Source: Bryobacterales bacterium
GTDB lineage: Bacteria > Acidobacteriota > Terriglobia > Bryobacterales > Bryobacteraceae
Direction: 5' to 3'
Assembly (NCBI GenBank): GCA_003142185.1
Contig: PLOR01000095.1
Span: forward strand, 62,001 to 126,000
DNA length: 64,000 bases
A model generated the notes under the pieces. That model was not told where the DNA came from. It did no database searches and saw only the letters and a list, made by a program, of their open reading frames with translations. The translations under genes were made by a program, and so were the position numbers. Below are positions 1 to 8,984 of this stretch, in pieces (within the stretch, counting starts at the first letter, position 1; each line of letters opens with the position of its first letter).

Positions 1-1140
1 ACTACGGCGAAAGTGTGGTGGAGCAAGCGCCGCCCGGAAATCATAGAAGACTTCGACCGGGAGGTTTATGGCCGAGTCCCGAAGGTGACTCCCGCGGTGA
101 AATGGGAGGTCACGAGCACAAGTAACGACAAGATTGGCGATGTGCCGGTGGTTACGAAGAAACTGATGGGGCACGTCGACAATTCGTCGTACCCTGCGAT
201 CACGGTGGACATCCAGTTGACGTTGACCACTCCGGCCAACGCGGCCGGTCCGGTGCCGGTAATCATGGAGTTCAGTTTCGGCGCTCCCGGCAATCGGGGA
301 CCCGGACGCGGACCTGCGCCTCCGCCCGGGCGCGGCATGCCTGCGGCCACGGGACCGAGTTGGCAAGAGCAAGTGTTAGCCCTGGGTTGGGGCTATGCCA
401 TTCTGACGCCGACCAGCGTGCAAGCCGACAACGGCGCGGGCTTGACGCGCGGCATCATCGGTCTGGTCAATCAAGGCCAGCCGCGCAAGCTGGATGATTG
501 GGGCGCGCTGCGCGCCTGGGCCTGGGGCGCAAGCCGCGCGCTGGATTACTTTGAGACGGACCACTCGGTTGACGCCAAGCAGGTGGGAGTGGAGGGTCAC
601 TCGCGATATGGCAAAGCGGCGCTGGTCGCCATGGCGTATGACCAGCGCTTCGCGATCGCCTATGTCAGCTCCTCGGGCGAAGGGGGCGCCAGGCTGCACC
701 GCCGCAATTTCGGCGAGTTGGTGGAGAACGTGGCCGGCACGGGCGAATATCACTGGATGGCGGGTAACTTCATCAAGTACGCAAGTCTGTTCACACCGAA
801 TGATTTGCCGGTGGACTCTCACGAGTTGATCGCGCTGTGCGCGCCGCGCCCGGTGTTCATCGGCGCCGGCGCCACGCAAGGTGATGGGTGGGTGGATGCC
901 AAGGGCATGTTTCTGGCAGCGGCCGGCGCCGGGCCGGTGTACAAGCTGCTAGGTAAGAAGGATCTCGGAACGACTGAGTTCCCCGCGATCGAGACACCAC
1001 TTATCGACGGCGACATAGCTTTCCGGCAACACAGCAGCGGCCACACTCCGGCCCCTAACTGGCCGGTGTTTCTCACTTTCGCCAGGAGGTATCTCAAGGG
1101 ACCGGCGGCAGTGGCCGGCGCGCGGCTGTTGGAGCGATAG
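1..1140 (+). CDS. CE15 glucuronoyl esterase-like protein (5' partial)
   Basis: Open from base 1, so the N-terminus (probably signal peptide and first strands) lies outside the window; a GTG at 13 is internal. CE15 enzymes hydrolyse the ester between 4-O-methyl-glucuronic acid of xylan and lignin alcohols and are exported. The first residues in view (WW..RRPEI, then EVYGRVP) match the family's entry region. The nucleophile elbow GHSRYGK (about 595-615) corresponds to the family G-x-S-R-x-G-K, with Ser as nucleophile. Later landmarks are the HxWM region (about 750-765), a LCAPRPVF strand, and a near-C-terminal His in a QHSSGHTP context as candidate catalytic base. A Gly/Pro/Arg-rich loop near 290-340 is unusual. 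Family call is firm; the substrate is inferred. Confidence 0.85.
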   Translation, partial: TTAKVWWSKRRPEIIEDFDREVYGRVPKVTPAVKWEVTSTSNDKIGDVPVVTKKLMGHVDNSSYPAITVDIQLTLTTPANAAGPVPVIMEFSFGAPGNRGPGRGPAPPPGRGMPAATGPSWQEQVLALGWGYAILTPTSVQADNGAGLTRGIIGLVNQGQPRKLDDWGALRAWAWGASRALDYFETDHSVDAKQVGVEGHSRYGKAALVAMAYDQRFAIAYVSSSGEGGARLHRRNFGELVENVAGTGEYHWMAGNFIKYASLFTPNDLPVDSHELIALCAPRPVFIGAGATQGDGWVDAKGMFLAAAGAGPVYKLLGKKDLGTTEFPAIETPLIDGDIAFRQHSSGHTPAPNWPVFLTFARRYLKGPAAVAGARLLER

Positions 1141-1255
1141 CAAGCGCCTGATAACGATCGGAAGCGCTCCTCGATAACCCCCCATTGTCATGGGCGGTAT
1201 TCCGGAGTATTATTCATATTAGACAAGCTGCGCGTCGCTAGAAAGAACAACAGCA

Positions 1256-2095
1256 ATGCAGAACACCGTGCCGCCGGTGCGGGAGAGTTCGATAAACGCC
1301 GACGATCCTACGTCAGTTATAGGTCAGCCCGAAACCGGTCTCCCAACGGAGGACGCGGTTCCAGGCAGCGAAGTAGCTCTACAGCGCCTCGATACGATCA
1401 GGCCCGGAACGGTCGTGCTGATCGAATCTCAGGATGGATCCCACTCGGAGGAATACTGCGTCCGCCAGAGCACCCGAAACGGCACGACCCAGAGTATCCG
1501 GCTCGTGCGCAGCCCGTCGACGGACAACGCAGCCGGAGCCGAACCTGTAGCGGAGGAACCCAACTACTACGACGTTCTGCAGATCGGCGTGAAGGCCGAA
1601 GCGGAGACTATCTATCGCGTCTACCGCATCATGGCCGCTCGTTTTCACCCGGACAATCCAAAGACGGGCGATGTCGAGAAGTTCCTGCTTCTGAAGGCGG
1701 CCTACGAAGTGCTGTCCGACCCGGCGCGCCGCAGCGAGTACGATTCGCGGCGCGAAAAGCAGGACGCTGAGCCGATGCCGATTTTCGAGCTGAAGGATTT
1801 TGTGACCGGCGTGGAGTCCGAAGCGAACCGGCGTCTGGGAGTGCTGTCCTTGCTGTACAACCAGCGGCGCCAGGACCCGGAGCGTCCGGCAGTCTCGCTG
1901 CTCCATCTCGAACACCTCATGGCGTTCCCGCGCGAATATCTGAACTTCACGATGTGGTTTCTGCGCGCGAAGGGGTACGTGACGGCGGCCGACAATGCGG
2001 ATTACACGATTTCAGCTTCGGGCGCGGAATTCGTGGAAGCGAATGTGGACAAGAGCGAGGTTCTTGCCCAACTGCTCTTTCCCCACCACGCATAG
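1256..2095 (+). CDS. J-domain (DnaJ-like) co-chaperone protein
   Basis: 279 residues. The J domain lies at about residues 104-165 (YYDVLQIG start, HPD at 131-133, then YEVLSDPARRSEYD), which should stimulate an Hsp70 ATPase. The order differs from DnaJ: about 100 acidic, low-complexity residues precede the J domain, and there is no G/F region, zinc finger or C-terminal substrate domain. The last 110 residues are helical and unassigned. The ATG at 1256 has only a weak purine-rich stretch upstream. It stands alone between an esterase fragment and a convergent secreted-protein gene. The J domain is certain; the partner and client are unknown. Confidence 0.85.
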   Translation: MQNTVPPVRESSINADDPTSVIGQPETGLPTEDAVPGSEVALQRLDTIRPGTVVLIESQDGSHSEEYCVRQSTRNGTTQSIRLVRSPSTDNAAGAEPVAEEPNYYDVLQIGVKAEAETIYRVYRIMAARFHPDNPKTGDVEKFLLLKAAYEVLSDPARRSEYDSRREKQDAEPMPIFELKDFVTGVESEANRRLGVLSLLYNQRRQDPERPAVSLLHLEHLMAFPREYLNFTMWFLRAKGYVTAADNADYTISASGAEFVEANVDKSEVLAQLLFPHHA

Positions 2096-2159
2096 CAAGG
2101 CCGCGTCGGTACTCGCGTTGGGAATTGCGGTAACGTGTTACAAACTACTTCTGAATGCG

Positions 2160-2195
2160 CGCCCGAGCAGGGCCGGGCGTGCCCGGCCCTTACGG
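2160..2195. repeat. Palindrome of the GCCGGGC-GCCCGGC family
   Basis: GGGCCGGG-CGTG-CCCGGCCC in the gap between convergent genes. Close relatives occur near 14278-14307, 32101-32121 and 44514-44537. It may act as a bidirectional stem-loop at the transcript ends, but there is no T-tract. Confidence 0.6.
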
Positions 2196-2276
2196 GTCCG
2201 TTGTTGGGGGCGAGGCGCGCCTTGCCCTCGGATCGAGAGAGAAAGCGCCATCGTAATTGCGAAATGGCGTACTAAC

Positions 2277-4127
2277 CTAAGGGGCGGTCACAGTAAGGAA
2301 CGCGTCAAGCTGCGTCTCGGCGTCGGCCAGCAGGGCTGTAATCAGGTGATCTCCGGAAGTTAAGCCGGCCGGCACGACCACGTTGATCTGGTAGAGACCT
2401 GGACCCACCAGACCGGCGAACGTGACCTGGGCTTCGACGGCGTCAATGACCACGGTCGGCCAAGCAGGGAGGGGCAGCGGGGCTGGGACGATCTGCCCAT
2501 TCGGAATCGGCGAACTGGTGGCACCGAAGCCGGTTCCGTAAAGCACGATGGTCTCGCCGGGCGCGGCTCCGGTGGTGGTGACGCCGCTGATGAGACCAGT
2601 GGGACCGATCAGCGAATTGTTCGCGTGTGTCGCCGCGACGTAAAGATGACCGTTAGTCGCATTGGTTCCGATCAGGAAGAACGAAGGCGCGGTGAGCAGA
2701 GCAGTGGTTGACACGAGCGCGCTATCCAGTCCGTTGTTCGTGGTCTCGATCCGAACCGTGCCGGGCACGATATCGGCGGGGACCAGGAAGTTGATCTGCG
2801 TGTTACTGACAAAGCTCACCGGCGCGGCTTCGCCGTTTACAGTCACTCCGACTCCGCCCACCGTGGTGGGGAGCGTGCTGCCGGTAACCGTCCAAGTGAC
2901 GGGCAGCGGAGCCAATGCCGCGCCCTTCAGAGCCACCCAGGTGTTGGGGGCGATATCCGAGGCCAGAAAGCTTCCCGCGTTCTGAATGCCCGTGACCGGA
3001 AAGGACGGAACAGGCTGAATGCTGCCGAGCAGACCATGCGACTCCACCGGATCGTTGTTGGGACCTCCTCCGATGCCGGCCGTGAAATAAAGCGTGCCTG
3101 GGTCTTCACTGTTGGAGCCACTGCCGAAACTCAGGGACCAGAGCCCCGGATAAGCTATCGGCGCACCGGTAGGATCGTTTAACGAAGCCAGCCAGTCACC
3201 GTTAGTGAGGTTGTAAGCGTTGATCCAGCCATCGCCAAAATTGCCGACCAGCAGTGCACCTCCAAACGGTCCGAAGGTGGAGGGAGCCACAGCTAGGCCC
3301 CAGGGCGAATTCAGCGCCCCGTTGGAGATCAGGGTAGTGACCAGCTTGCCGGTCTGATCGAACAGCGCGACGTATCCGTTGCCAGGCCCGGCCACGTCAT
3401 CGTGTTGCATGGCATCCTGCTTGGCGTAAGCCACGTAGACGTTCCCGCCGATGATCGCCACGCTGAAGGGAGCGAACCCCGCGGGGACGGCCGGGTCCAC
3501 GAAGGCGCCGGCGCCGTGGACGGGCGTGAGAGTGCCATCGAAGACATCGACGGTGCCGGCGTGAAAGTTGGCAGCAAACAGAAGGGGAGCACCCGTTACT
3601 CCGCCCAAGACGCAACCCTTGTAGACCGCGCCCGAGGCGGAGTTATCGAACAGGACTTGGGCTTCGGTGGAACTTACGCTGGAATTCCAGCCCATGATGA
3701 GGCCATCCTCCGAACAGAATATGAACGAGGCCGGCTTACCCGTGGCTACCGCGAATTCCGATGTATTGGACGAAAATGTATTGAATATCACTCCAGTAAC
3801 GGGTCCGCCAGTCTTCGCTCCACCAGCCGCCGGTATGTCGACGATCAATGACTTGGCTGTGCCGGTCCCATCATAAAGCGTCGAAGTGCCAGAGCCGTTG
3901 TTGCCGATCCAAAAGGGACTCTGCCCGAAGCCGTTGCCCCAGGGGTTTACCAGATTGGGATCCTGGTGGTCCGCAACACCCGCTAAGTCGGAGACGAACT
4001 TGTGCACCAGAAAGGTGTTCGGGGCGGTCTGCGCCATCGCCAACGCACTAAGCGCGGCGGCGAGGACCCCCAATCGGCAAGCGGCGCGCGTGATACGCAC
4101 TAAGTCAAGTATTCCGTCATGGTTCAT
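2277..4127 (-). CDS. TIGR03118-like secreted protein with TIGR03437-like C-terminal domain
   Basis: 616 residues from the ATG at 4127, which puts a signal peptide (ending ALAMAQ) at the front; an upstream in-frame start at 4187 would bury it. Residues about 35-370 match the TIGR03118 family (FVSDLAG, LVNPWG, repeated blade-like strands ending WGLAVAP), probably a beta-propeller. The C-terminal 240 residues contain the Solibacter-type extracellular module (IQNAGSF, ISNTQINF-like VSNTQINFLVP, then LYGTGFG). Likely exported or surface-associated; no catalytic function can be assigned. It has its own transcript. Confidence 0.8.
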   Translation of the reverse strand: MNHDGILDLVRITRAACRLGVLAAALSALAMAQTAPNTFLVHKFVSDLAGVADHQDPNLVNPWGNGFGQSPFWIGNNGSGTSTLYDGTGTAKSLIVDIPAAGGAKTGGPVTGVIFNTFSSNTSEFAVATGKPASFIFCSEDGLIMGWNSSVSSTEAQVLFDNSASGAVYKGCVLGGVTGAPLLFAANFHAGTVDVFDGTLTPVHGAGAFVDPAVPAGFAPFSVAIIGGNVYVAYAKQDAMQHDDVAGPGNGYVALFDQTGKLVTTLISNGALNSPWGLAVAPSTFGPFGGALLVGNFGDGWINAYNLTNGDWLASLNDPTGAPIAYPGLWSLSFGSGSNSEDPGTLYFTAGIGGGPNNDPVESHGLLGSIQPVPSFPVTGIQNAGSFLASDIAPNTWVALKGAALAPLPVTWTVTGSTLPTTVGGVGVTVNGEAAPVSFVSNTQINFLVPADIVPGTVRIETTNNGLDSALVSTTALLTAPSFFLIGTNATNGHLYVAATHANNSLIGPTGLISGVTTTGAAPGETIVLYGTGFGATSSPIPNGQIVPAPLPLPAWPTVVIDAVEAQVTFAGLVGPGLYQINVVVPAGLTSGDHLITALLADAETQLDAFLTVTAP

Positions 4128-4254
4128 AGCAGCCAGTGTACAGTGAGAAGCTATGTGATAAACGTAAACTCGACGTGACACCAGCACTTAGATGGTGACA
4201 AAGGATACGTTACCCGCTTCACTCATGCGCCTTCAACTCTGCTGCCTGAAACTC

Positions 4255-4300
4255 GAAAAGCCCGGCGCGGGCGCCATCGCGATGGCGTCGCTGCCGGGCT
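4255..4300 (-). terminator. Rho-independent-like terminator or stem-loop
   Basis: Outer stem AGCCCGGC/GCCGGGCT encloses a perfect inner stem GCCATCGC/GCGATGGC. Reading on the minus strand, a TTTT run follows at 4259-4256. It lies 28 bases beyond the stop of the minus-strand gene ending at 4328. Confidence 0.65.
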
Positions 4301-4327
4301 CTCTCACTGCTTTATAATGACAGGCGG

Positions 4328-6106
4328 TTACTGGACGTCGCTGACTTTGCCGTCTTTGAAAGTTACTTTCATGTCTTTGTAGACATAGATTTTCTTGGCG
4401 CCCAGGTTAACGATCTTCAAGGGAGTTCCCAGCGCCGCTGTAACTTGATCTATGGTCTGGCCGACATCGACGCTAACCGGCTCGGCGGCCGGCGCGGCGG
4501 CGGGTGCAGGGGCGTTGGGGCCGGGGCCGGAAGCGGCTGTGTCAGAGGTAGCTTCCTTCTCGGCCTGGTCGGCTGCCTGCGATTGCTGATTGATCTCGGC
4601 GGCGACTTCGCTTTCCGGCGGAGGCGGGGGCGCAATGGCGGCCATCTGGCTCTCTACCGGAGCAGCCTTGGCGGCAGCCGGGGCTGCCGGCAATCCGCCT
4701 TGCCCCTGCTTCTTCTGCAGTTCCTGCAGGCCTGCATCGATGGTCTCGCGCATATGGTTCTGCATGTCCTGCAGATCTTGAAGCGCTACGGAAACGACAT
4801 CGCCCCTCGGGCATTCCTTACCGCCCTTGCTGGCCAACACGGCCAGGTTCACGGCTTGCGCGTCCGGCGCGACCTGGCCGCGGAGTTGGATCGCGTCGCC
4901 TTCGCTGAGGGCGCACTCGTTGCCCGCGGCGTCGGTCACGTCGAGATCGGTACCGGCTACGAAGACGTGCGGCTTGCCATCGGTGAGCATGCGCTGAATG
5001 CTGCTGGATGCTGCGTCCGGCTCGGCATTAGGGTTGGCGGCCTCGTGGTTTTCGAGGGCAACCTGTTGCTTCACCTCGTCGGCGATCAGTTGTTTCACGT
5101 CGGGCGTAAGCGGCGCGGGATTGGACATGGCGGGGGCGTTCGCCTGATACGCCGCTTGCAGCGAATTCGCGATGAGATAGTCCGTCAGCCAGAGCGACGG
5201 GGCGGCGTAAACCGGATAAGGCGTGAAGTAAGCGCCATAGTATCCATACCAGGGATTGCCGCCCCAGCCCCAGCCATAGGTAATCGGATTCACCCACGGA
5301 TTGTAGGCCCATCCGTAGAAAGCCGCTCCGTAATAGTAGCTCGGGAAGTACGGATTCATGTACATGCCGTGATAATAGGAGCGTCCGTAATAGTGATTGT
5401 AGTAGTGGCCGTCGCGATAGTAGGAGCGCCGGGCGTATTCGTGGCCATGATACATATAAGGCCGTTGCACATAGCCGCGGCCGCCGCGGCCGACATAGAC
5501 GCGGGAGTGATCGCCGCGCTCGACCATTACGTGCCGGCTTCCGTTGATCCCGTGGTGAACGTCCATACCGCGCCGGTTGTCGTGGAACCCGGCGACGTGT
5601 CCATCCGCGCGCCTGGTAACGGCGCCATGGGAGGTCTGCATGGTGGTGTGGCCGTGCGGGGTCGGACCGCCATGTCCGCCGGCAGGGCCGCCGTGGGTCG
5701 CCATGTTGTTATGGCCGCCGGGCGAATTGGTTCCGAAGTGCTGCCCGCCCGTCGAACCGGCGCCGTGCGTCGCGCCGGCGCCGCCAGTGGTGCCGGCATG
5801 ACCGGTGGATGCCCCGGCGCCGTGGGATGTGCTGGCGCCTCCAGTTGTAGTGGCCGTATGACCGGAGGACGTGGATGGGCCGTGCGACGCAGTTGACGCC
5901 CCGGTGCTGTGGGACGCGCCCGCCGCGCCGGAACTGTGGGACGCGCTGGCGCCTCCACCTGCCGGTTTGGCAGCGGCAGCCTTGGGTGCGGGCGCGGCCG
6001 GCTTGGGTTTATCGACGGAAAGCGCCGGATACGCGAAGAAAAGCAGAGCCAAAGACGCGGTCAGGCATCTGGCGTAAAACAGGGTGCGAACTCCATACAT
6101 CCTCAT
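4328..6106 (-). CDS. Secreted low-complexity protein with BamE-like C-terminal module
   Basis: 592 residues. An N-terminal signal peptide (ending near FAYPALS) is followed by about 130 residues of Ala/Gly/Ser/Thr/His repeats, a His/Arg/Gly block, a strongly Tyr/Gly/Trp-rich block (about residues 215-310), then a mixed helical region. The last 50 residues (GQTIDQV.AALG.P, IY.YKD.KVTF, GKV.DVQ) match the C-terminus of the protein encoded next on the same strand and resemble the small BamE/SmpA fold. The sticky Tyr/Gly region suggests an envelope or matrix-associated protein. Function unknown. An ATG at 6100 is an alternative start. Confidence 0.75.
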   Translation of the reverse strand: MRMYGVRTLFYARCLTASLALLFFAYPALSVDKPKPAAPAPKAAAAKPAGGGASASHSSGAAGASHSTGASTASHGPSTSSGHTATTTGGASTSHGAGASTGHAGTTGGAGATHGAGSTGGQHFGTNSPGGHNNMATHGGPAGGHGGPTPHGHTTMQTSHGAVTRRADGHVAGFHDNRRGMDVHHGINGSRHVMVERGDHSRVYVGRGGRGYVQRPYMYHGHEYARRSYYRDGHYYNHYYGRSYYHGMYMNPYFPSYYYGAAFYGWAYNPWVNPITYGWGWGGNPWYGYYGAYFTPYPVYAAPSLWLTDYLIANSLQAAYQANAPAMSNPAPLTPDVKQLIADEVKQQVALENHEAANPNAEPDAASSSIQRMLTDGKPHVFVAGTDLDVTDAAGNECALSEGDAIQLRGQVAPDAQAVNLAVLASKGGKECPRGDVVSVALQDLQDMQNHMRETIDAGLQELQKKQGQGGLPAAPAAAKAAPVESQMAAIAPPPPPESEVAAEINQQSQAADQAEKEATSDTAASGPGPNAPAPAAAPAAEPVSVDVGQTIDQVTAALGTPLKIVNLGAKKIYVYKDMKVTFKDGKVSDVQ

Positions 6107-6149
6107 TGAAGATCTCCTCAGTCGGCACTTTCCAGTTGGCCCAAGCGGG

Positions 6150-7061
6150 CTACTGTACGTCCGTCACTTTTCCGTTGACGAAGGTAACTTTCAAATCCTT
6201 GTAATAGTAAATGTCTTTGGTTCCGACCTTGGCCTTTTTCACGGGCTGGCCCAAAGCCGCTACAACTTGATCTATGGTTTGTCCTTCCGAGACGGACACC
6301 GGGTCAGCCGGCGGAGGCGGCGGGGCTTCGATCGGTGGCGGCGGAGCCTCGGCGGGAGCCGGAGCGGCGGGGGCTGCCGCGGGCTGGCTTGGCGCTTCCT
6401 GCTGTCCGCCTTGCGGCGCAGACTGTCCCTTGTCGCCACCCTTATCGTCGCCAGCCTTGTCATCGGACGGGGCAACCGTGATGATCTCGGCAACGGCTTT
6501 TAAGGCTTCGTCCGGCGATGGGGTGATGGCTCCGAACGGAATCATCAGTGACGTCGCATAACGCGTGTCGCTGATGGCATCGGTGAAGAAGCCGAGAACG
6601 ATCCCCGGATCCTTGCCGGAGTCTCGGACTTCGATCTTGGTTACCCAGAACTTTTCTCCGGCTACGAAGGTTCTGCTCGCCGGGGAATCCGGGACGCTGC
6701 TCGCGCCGGGGATCATGCTGGTAAACCGGGAGAACTTTTTCACCTTTTCGTTGGTCCGGCAGGCTGCGCTTTGCGTGACCTTGCCGTCCTTGTAAGTATT
6801 CCGGCAGGGGTTGGTGCTGGTGGCCACCAGCATCAGCACATTGTCTTTGTGAAGGACAATCACGGAGCCCGCCGTGACGATATCCGACTTGTCGGCAGTC
6901 GTCTTGGTAAGCTGATATTCGCCCTCCAACTTCTTTTGGATGGCGGCCGCTCCTTGGTCCTGGGCGTAGGCCACCCACACGGATGGGAGCAGGAATAGCG
7001 TCGTGTAAGCGGCCGCGTGAGCCCAAGCGGAGTGCGCGGTTTTCGAATCGATGCCTGACAT
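6150..7061 (-). CDS. Secreted protein with BamE-like C-terminal module, paralogue of downstream gene
   Basis: 303 residues from the ATG at 7061, chosen because GGAGAA lies 9 bases upstream; the frame stays open to 7214 but that part is shadow. Signal peptide ends near VAYAQ. Residues about 25-190 are a globular region not recognised, containing two Cys. A Pro/Ala/Glu linker follows, and the last 50 residues are the module shared with the 4328-6106 protein. Both genes run the same way with 44 bases between them, so they are probably co-transcribed and act in the same envelope process. Confidence 0.75.
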   Translation of the reverse strand: MSGIDSKTAHSAWAHAAAYTTLFLLPSVWVAYAQDQGAAAIQKKLEGEYQLTKTTADKSDIVTAGSVIVLHKDNVLMLVATSTNPCRNTYKDGKVTQSAACRTNEKVKKFSRFTSMIPGASSVPDSPASRTFVAGEKFWVTKIEVRDSGKDPGIVLGFFTDAISDTRYATSLMIPFGAITPSPDEALKAVAEIITVAPSDDKAGDDKGGDKGQSAPQGGQQEAPSQPAAAPAAPAPAEAPPPPIEAPPPPPADPVSVSEGQTIDQVVAALGQPVKKAKVGTKDIYYYKDLKVTFVNGKVTDVQ

Positions 7062-7836
7062 TTTCAGTTTCTCCCCATTGCACGTCGTGCTTCCGGGCCG
7101 GGCAAGAGCGCAAGAGGCGCCGGTCGCACATCGACAAGCCGGATGCGGCCGGAATCGCTCCGCCGGACGCGCCTTGCTGTCTTCCACATCATCTAACGCA
7201 CCAAATCTTCCCAATCTAGTGCATTTCGTGCCCTTAGAGTTTCATCGGACCTGGTTTCCGACTCTGCGATGGTATAGGAGGCCCGATCGATTGTCAAGCC
7301 GCCTGGCAGCGTTGTCAAAGCAGATTCCTTTCTCATCTCGGGTGACGCGAGAGCACGGCGGAGACCAAAGGACAACAGTAGGTATTTCTGATAGTTACAA
7401 GCCGTCGACGCGGCCAATGAGTGGCCGAAAACCACCAGCACGGCTGCGTTTGAGCAGACCTCAACTCCGTCCTCCGCCTGCGCGAGGCCGCAGTGCCCTC
7501 AAAAGGGGGCCCAAAACAAGAAATGCTCACCCCGAAGGGTGAGCATTTTCATTCCCCCCCTGTTCTACCAGGGGGTGATGTTCGATGGGAGAATCAGTTT
7601 CGACGGAATCGCAATCCGCCAAAAACTTTGGTAGTTGGATCTTATTTCCTCCGGGCCTCTGAGTCAAGCGGAAATCCGGCACGATTTTTGGAGCCGTAAG
7701 CTGCTCGTATGCCCCAACTTGCAGCAACCCGCGAAATCTTACAATGGTAGCGCGAGGGTGGAAAAGACCTCGAAAAAGGCTGAGGATTTCTTTCCAAGGT
7801 GCACATATTAGGAGATTTACAAAAAAGCACTGCGGC
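7062..7836. other. 775-base intergenic region with two hairpins
   Basis: No convincing coding sequence on either strand: the frames here lack ribosome sites and recognisable domains. The right half carries a 12-bp perfect hairpin with a CGAA tetraloop (7521-7548) and, five bases on, a second stem CCCCCTG/CAGGGGG (7556-7574). The stretch just left of them (about 7370-7520) is GC-rich and could be transcribed as a small RNA, but no known RNA family was recognised. Confidence 0.5.
7521..7552. terminator. Strong CGAA-tetraloop hairpin
   Basis: AAATGCTCACCC pairs perfectly with GGGTGAGCATTT around a CGAA loop. A/T-rich flanks on both sides would allow termination in either direction. No adjacent gene on either strand clearly uses it, which raises the possibility of an unannotated small RNA. 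Confidence 0.55.
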
Positions 7837-8814
7837 TCAGTGGAGGTGCAGGCTGATCATAACTTCGGGTTCTTCGCCGCGATGCGCCAGGCGAATCAGC
7901 ACCCGCGCAGCGCCCATCAGGAGGCCGGAGAGAATCGCAAACAGCACCAGTATCCCAATGAGTTTAAAGATGTTTAAGAGCAGGTCTCCGGGGTTGTCCC
8001 GCTGCGTGGGAACTCGCTCGTCGCGGGTGACTTCGGCCTGCCAGCGGACCCGGGCCAGGAGGCGCTCGGCCAAGTCGCGGTCGGCTGGAGCTAGCAGTAC
8101 CGCAACCAGCGGGCCACTGCGCTTGACCATGGCGCCGGGCAGTTGCTCGAAATCGGGCACCTTCTGCATGGCGATCTGCGGCGAGGGGTAATTGAAGATG
8201 GCCAGGGTCATATCGCCTTTGGGGTTGTGGAAAACGCCCAGTTGCGCCTCGGCGTCGAAGTGGAAGCCGGCCACGGAAGGCGGAACGGCCGGGAGGAATC
8301 GGGCGAGGCTGCCCGGGCCGGTGATGTAGCGCTCGCTGTTGGGAACCAGGTCCTCGGCTGGCAAGTAGCCGGGCAAAAGGGGTAGCGCCGTGGTGTCGAC
8401 ATTTTTCAAGGACTGGCCGAGCGCTGCCAGCTCGCTCGCGGCCGGCTGATAGCCGGCGAACTCGAGCAGATACTGGCCTTGGGCAAACAGCAGGCCGCGC
8501 CGAGTGGCGGCTGCGAGTGGAGCCAGCTTGGACGGCTTGGCGGTCTCGGGACGCTGCCAATCGAAAGCTGCCAGCGCGGCGGTGGGGTCACGAAGCTGCC
8601 ACGCGGTGACGGTGAAGGTGGACGGACCCGACTTAACTACATCCGATTTATAGGTTGCCGCTTCCCAGGCCTTGAGCCCGTAATCGTCCCAAACCGCGCG
8701 GTCCGATAGCGCGGGCTGCGACTGGCCGGTGCGATGCGCGGGGCCAATAGTATCGGGAAGAATGGAAGCCGCCAGCAGACAGGGAACAGACAGCAGGACG
8801 AGCGAAGTGCGCAT
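7837..8814 (-). CDS. DUF6599-like secreted/membrane protein
   Basis: 325 residues from the ATG at 8814; a TTG six codons upstream is a weaker choice. Signal peptide ends near LLAASILPD. The body (WDDYGL..WEAATY near the front, LPAEDLVPNSERYI in the middle) resembles the acidobacterial DUF6599 family. A single transmembrane helix (ILVLFAILSGLLMGA) lies about 30 residues from the end, leaving a short cytoplasmic tail. Probably anchored in the inner membrane facing the periplasm. Function unknown. Confidence 0.7.
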   Translation of the reverse strand: MRTSLVLLSVPCLLAASILPDTIGPAHRTGQSQPALSDRAVWDDYGLKAWEAATYKSDVVKSGPSTFTVTAWQLRDPTAALAAFDWQRPETAKPSKLAPLAAATRRGLLFAQGQYLLEFAGYQPAASELAALGQSLKNVDTTALPLLPGYLPAEDLVPNSERYITGPGSLARFLPAVPPSVAGFHFDAEAQLGVFHNPKGDMTLAIFNYPSPQIAMQKVPDFEQLPGAMVKRSGPLVAVLLAPADRDLAERLLARVRWQAEVTRDERVPTQRDNPGDLLLNIFKLIGILVLFAILSGLLMGAARVLIRLAHRGEEPEVMISLHLH

Positions 8815-8890
8815 ATGTTTATTAGACGCCAAAACGGCGCGGCGAAGGTAGGGCGGTTGGCGGATTCACGCTCCGGTTTCGAAACATCTT

Positions 8891-8940
8891 GCGTCGACAT
8901 AAGTGTCGACGCGGCACGCACGACTGCGTGCGCCACGGCT
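8891..8940. repeat. Family A composite hairpin element (variant)
   Basis: GTCGACATAAGTGTCGAC stem, then a GCACGCACGACTGCGTGC stem and the conserved GCGCCACGG end. Related elements lie at 11545, 19976, 29797, 54742, 56695 and 59069. Confidence 0.65.
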
Positions 8941-8984
8941 GCGGACGACTTCAGCGGTGCTCCGTGCGATGATGGTGTTTCCGA

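Noticed and set aside
4445-5896. 483-codon plus-strand ORF
   Set aside because: Complement of the Ala/Gly-rich secreted protein; a known artefact of low-complexity high-GC genes.
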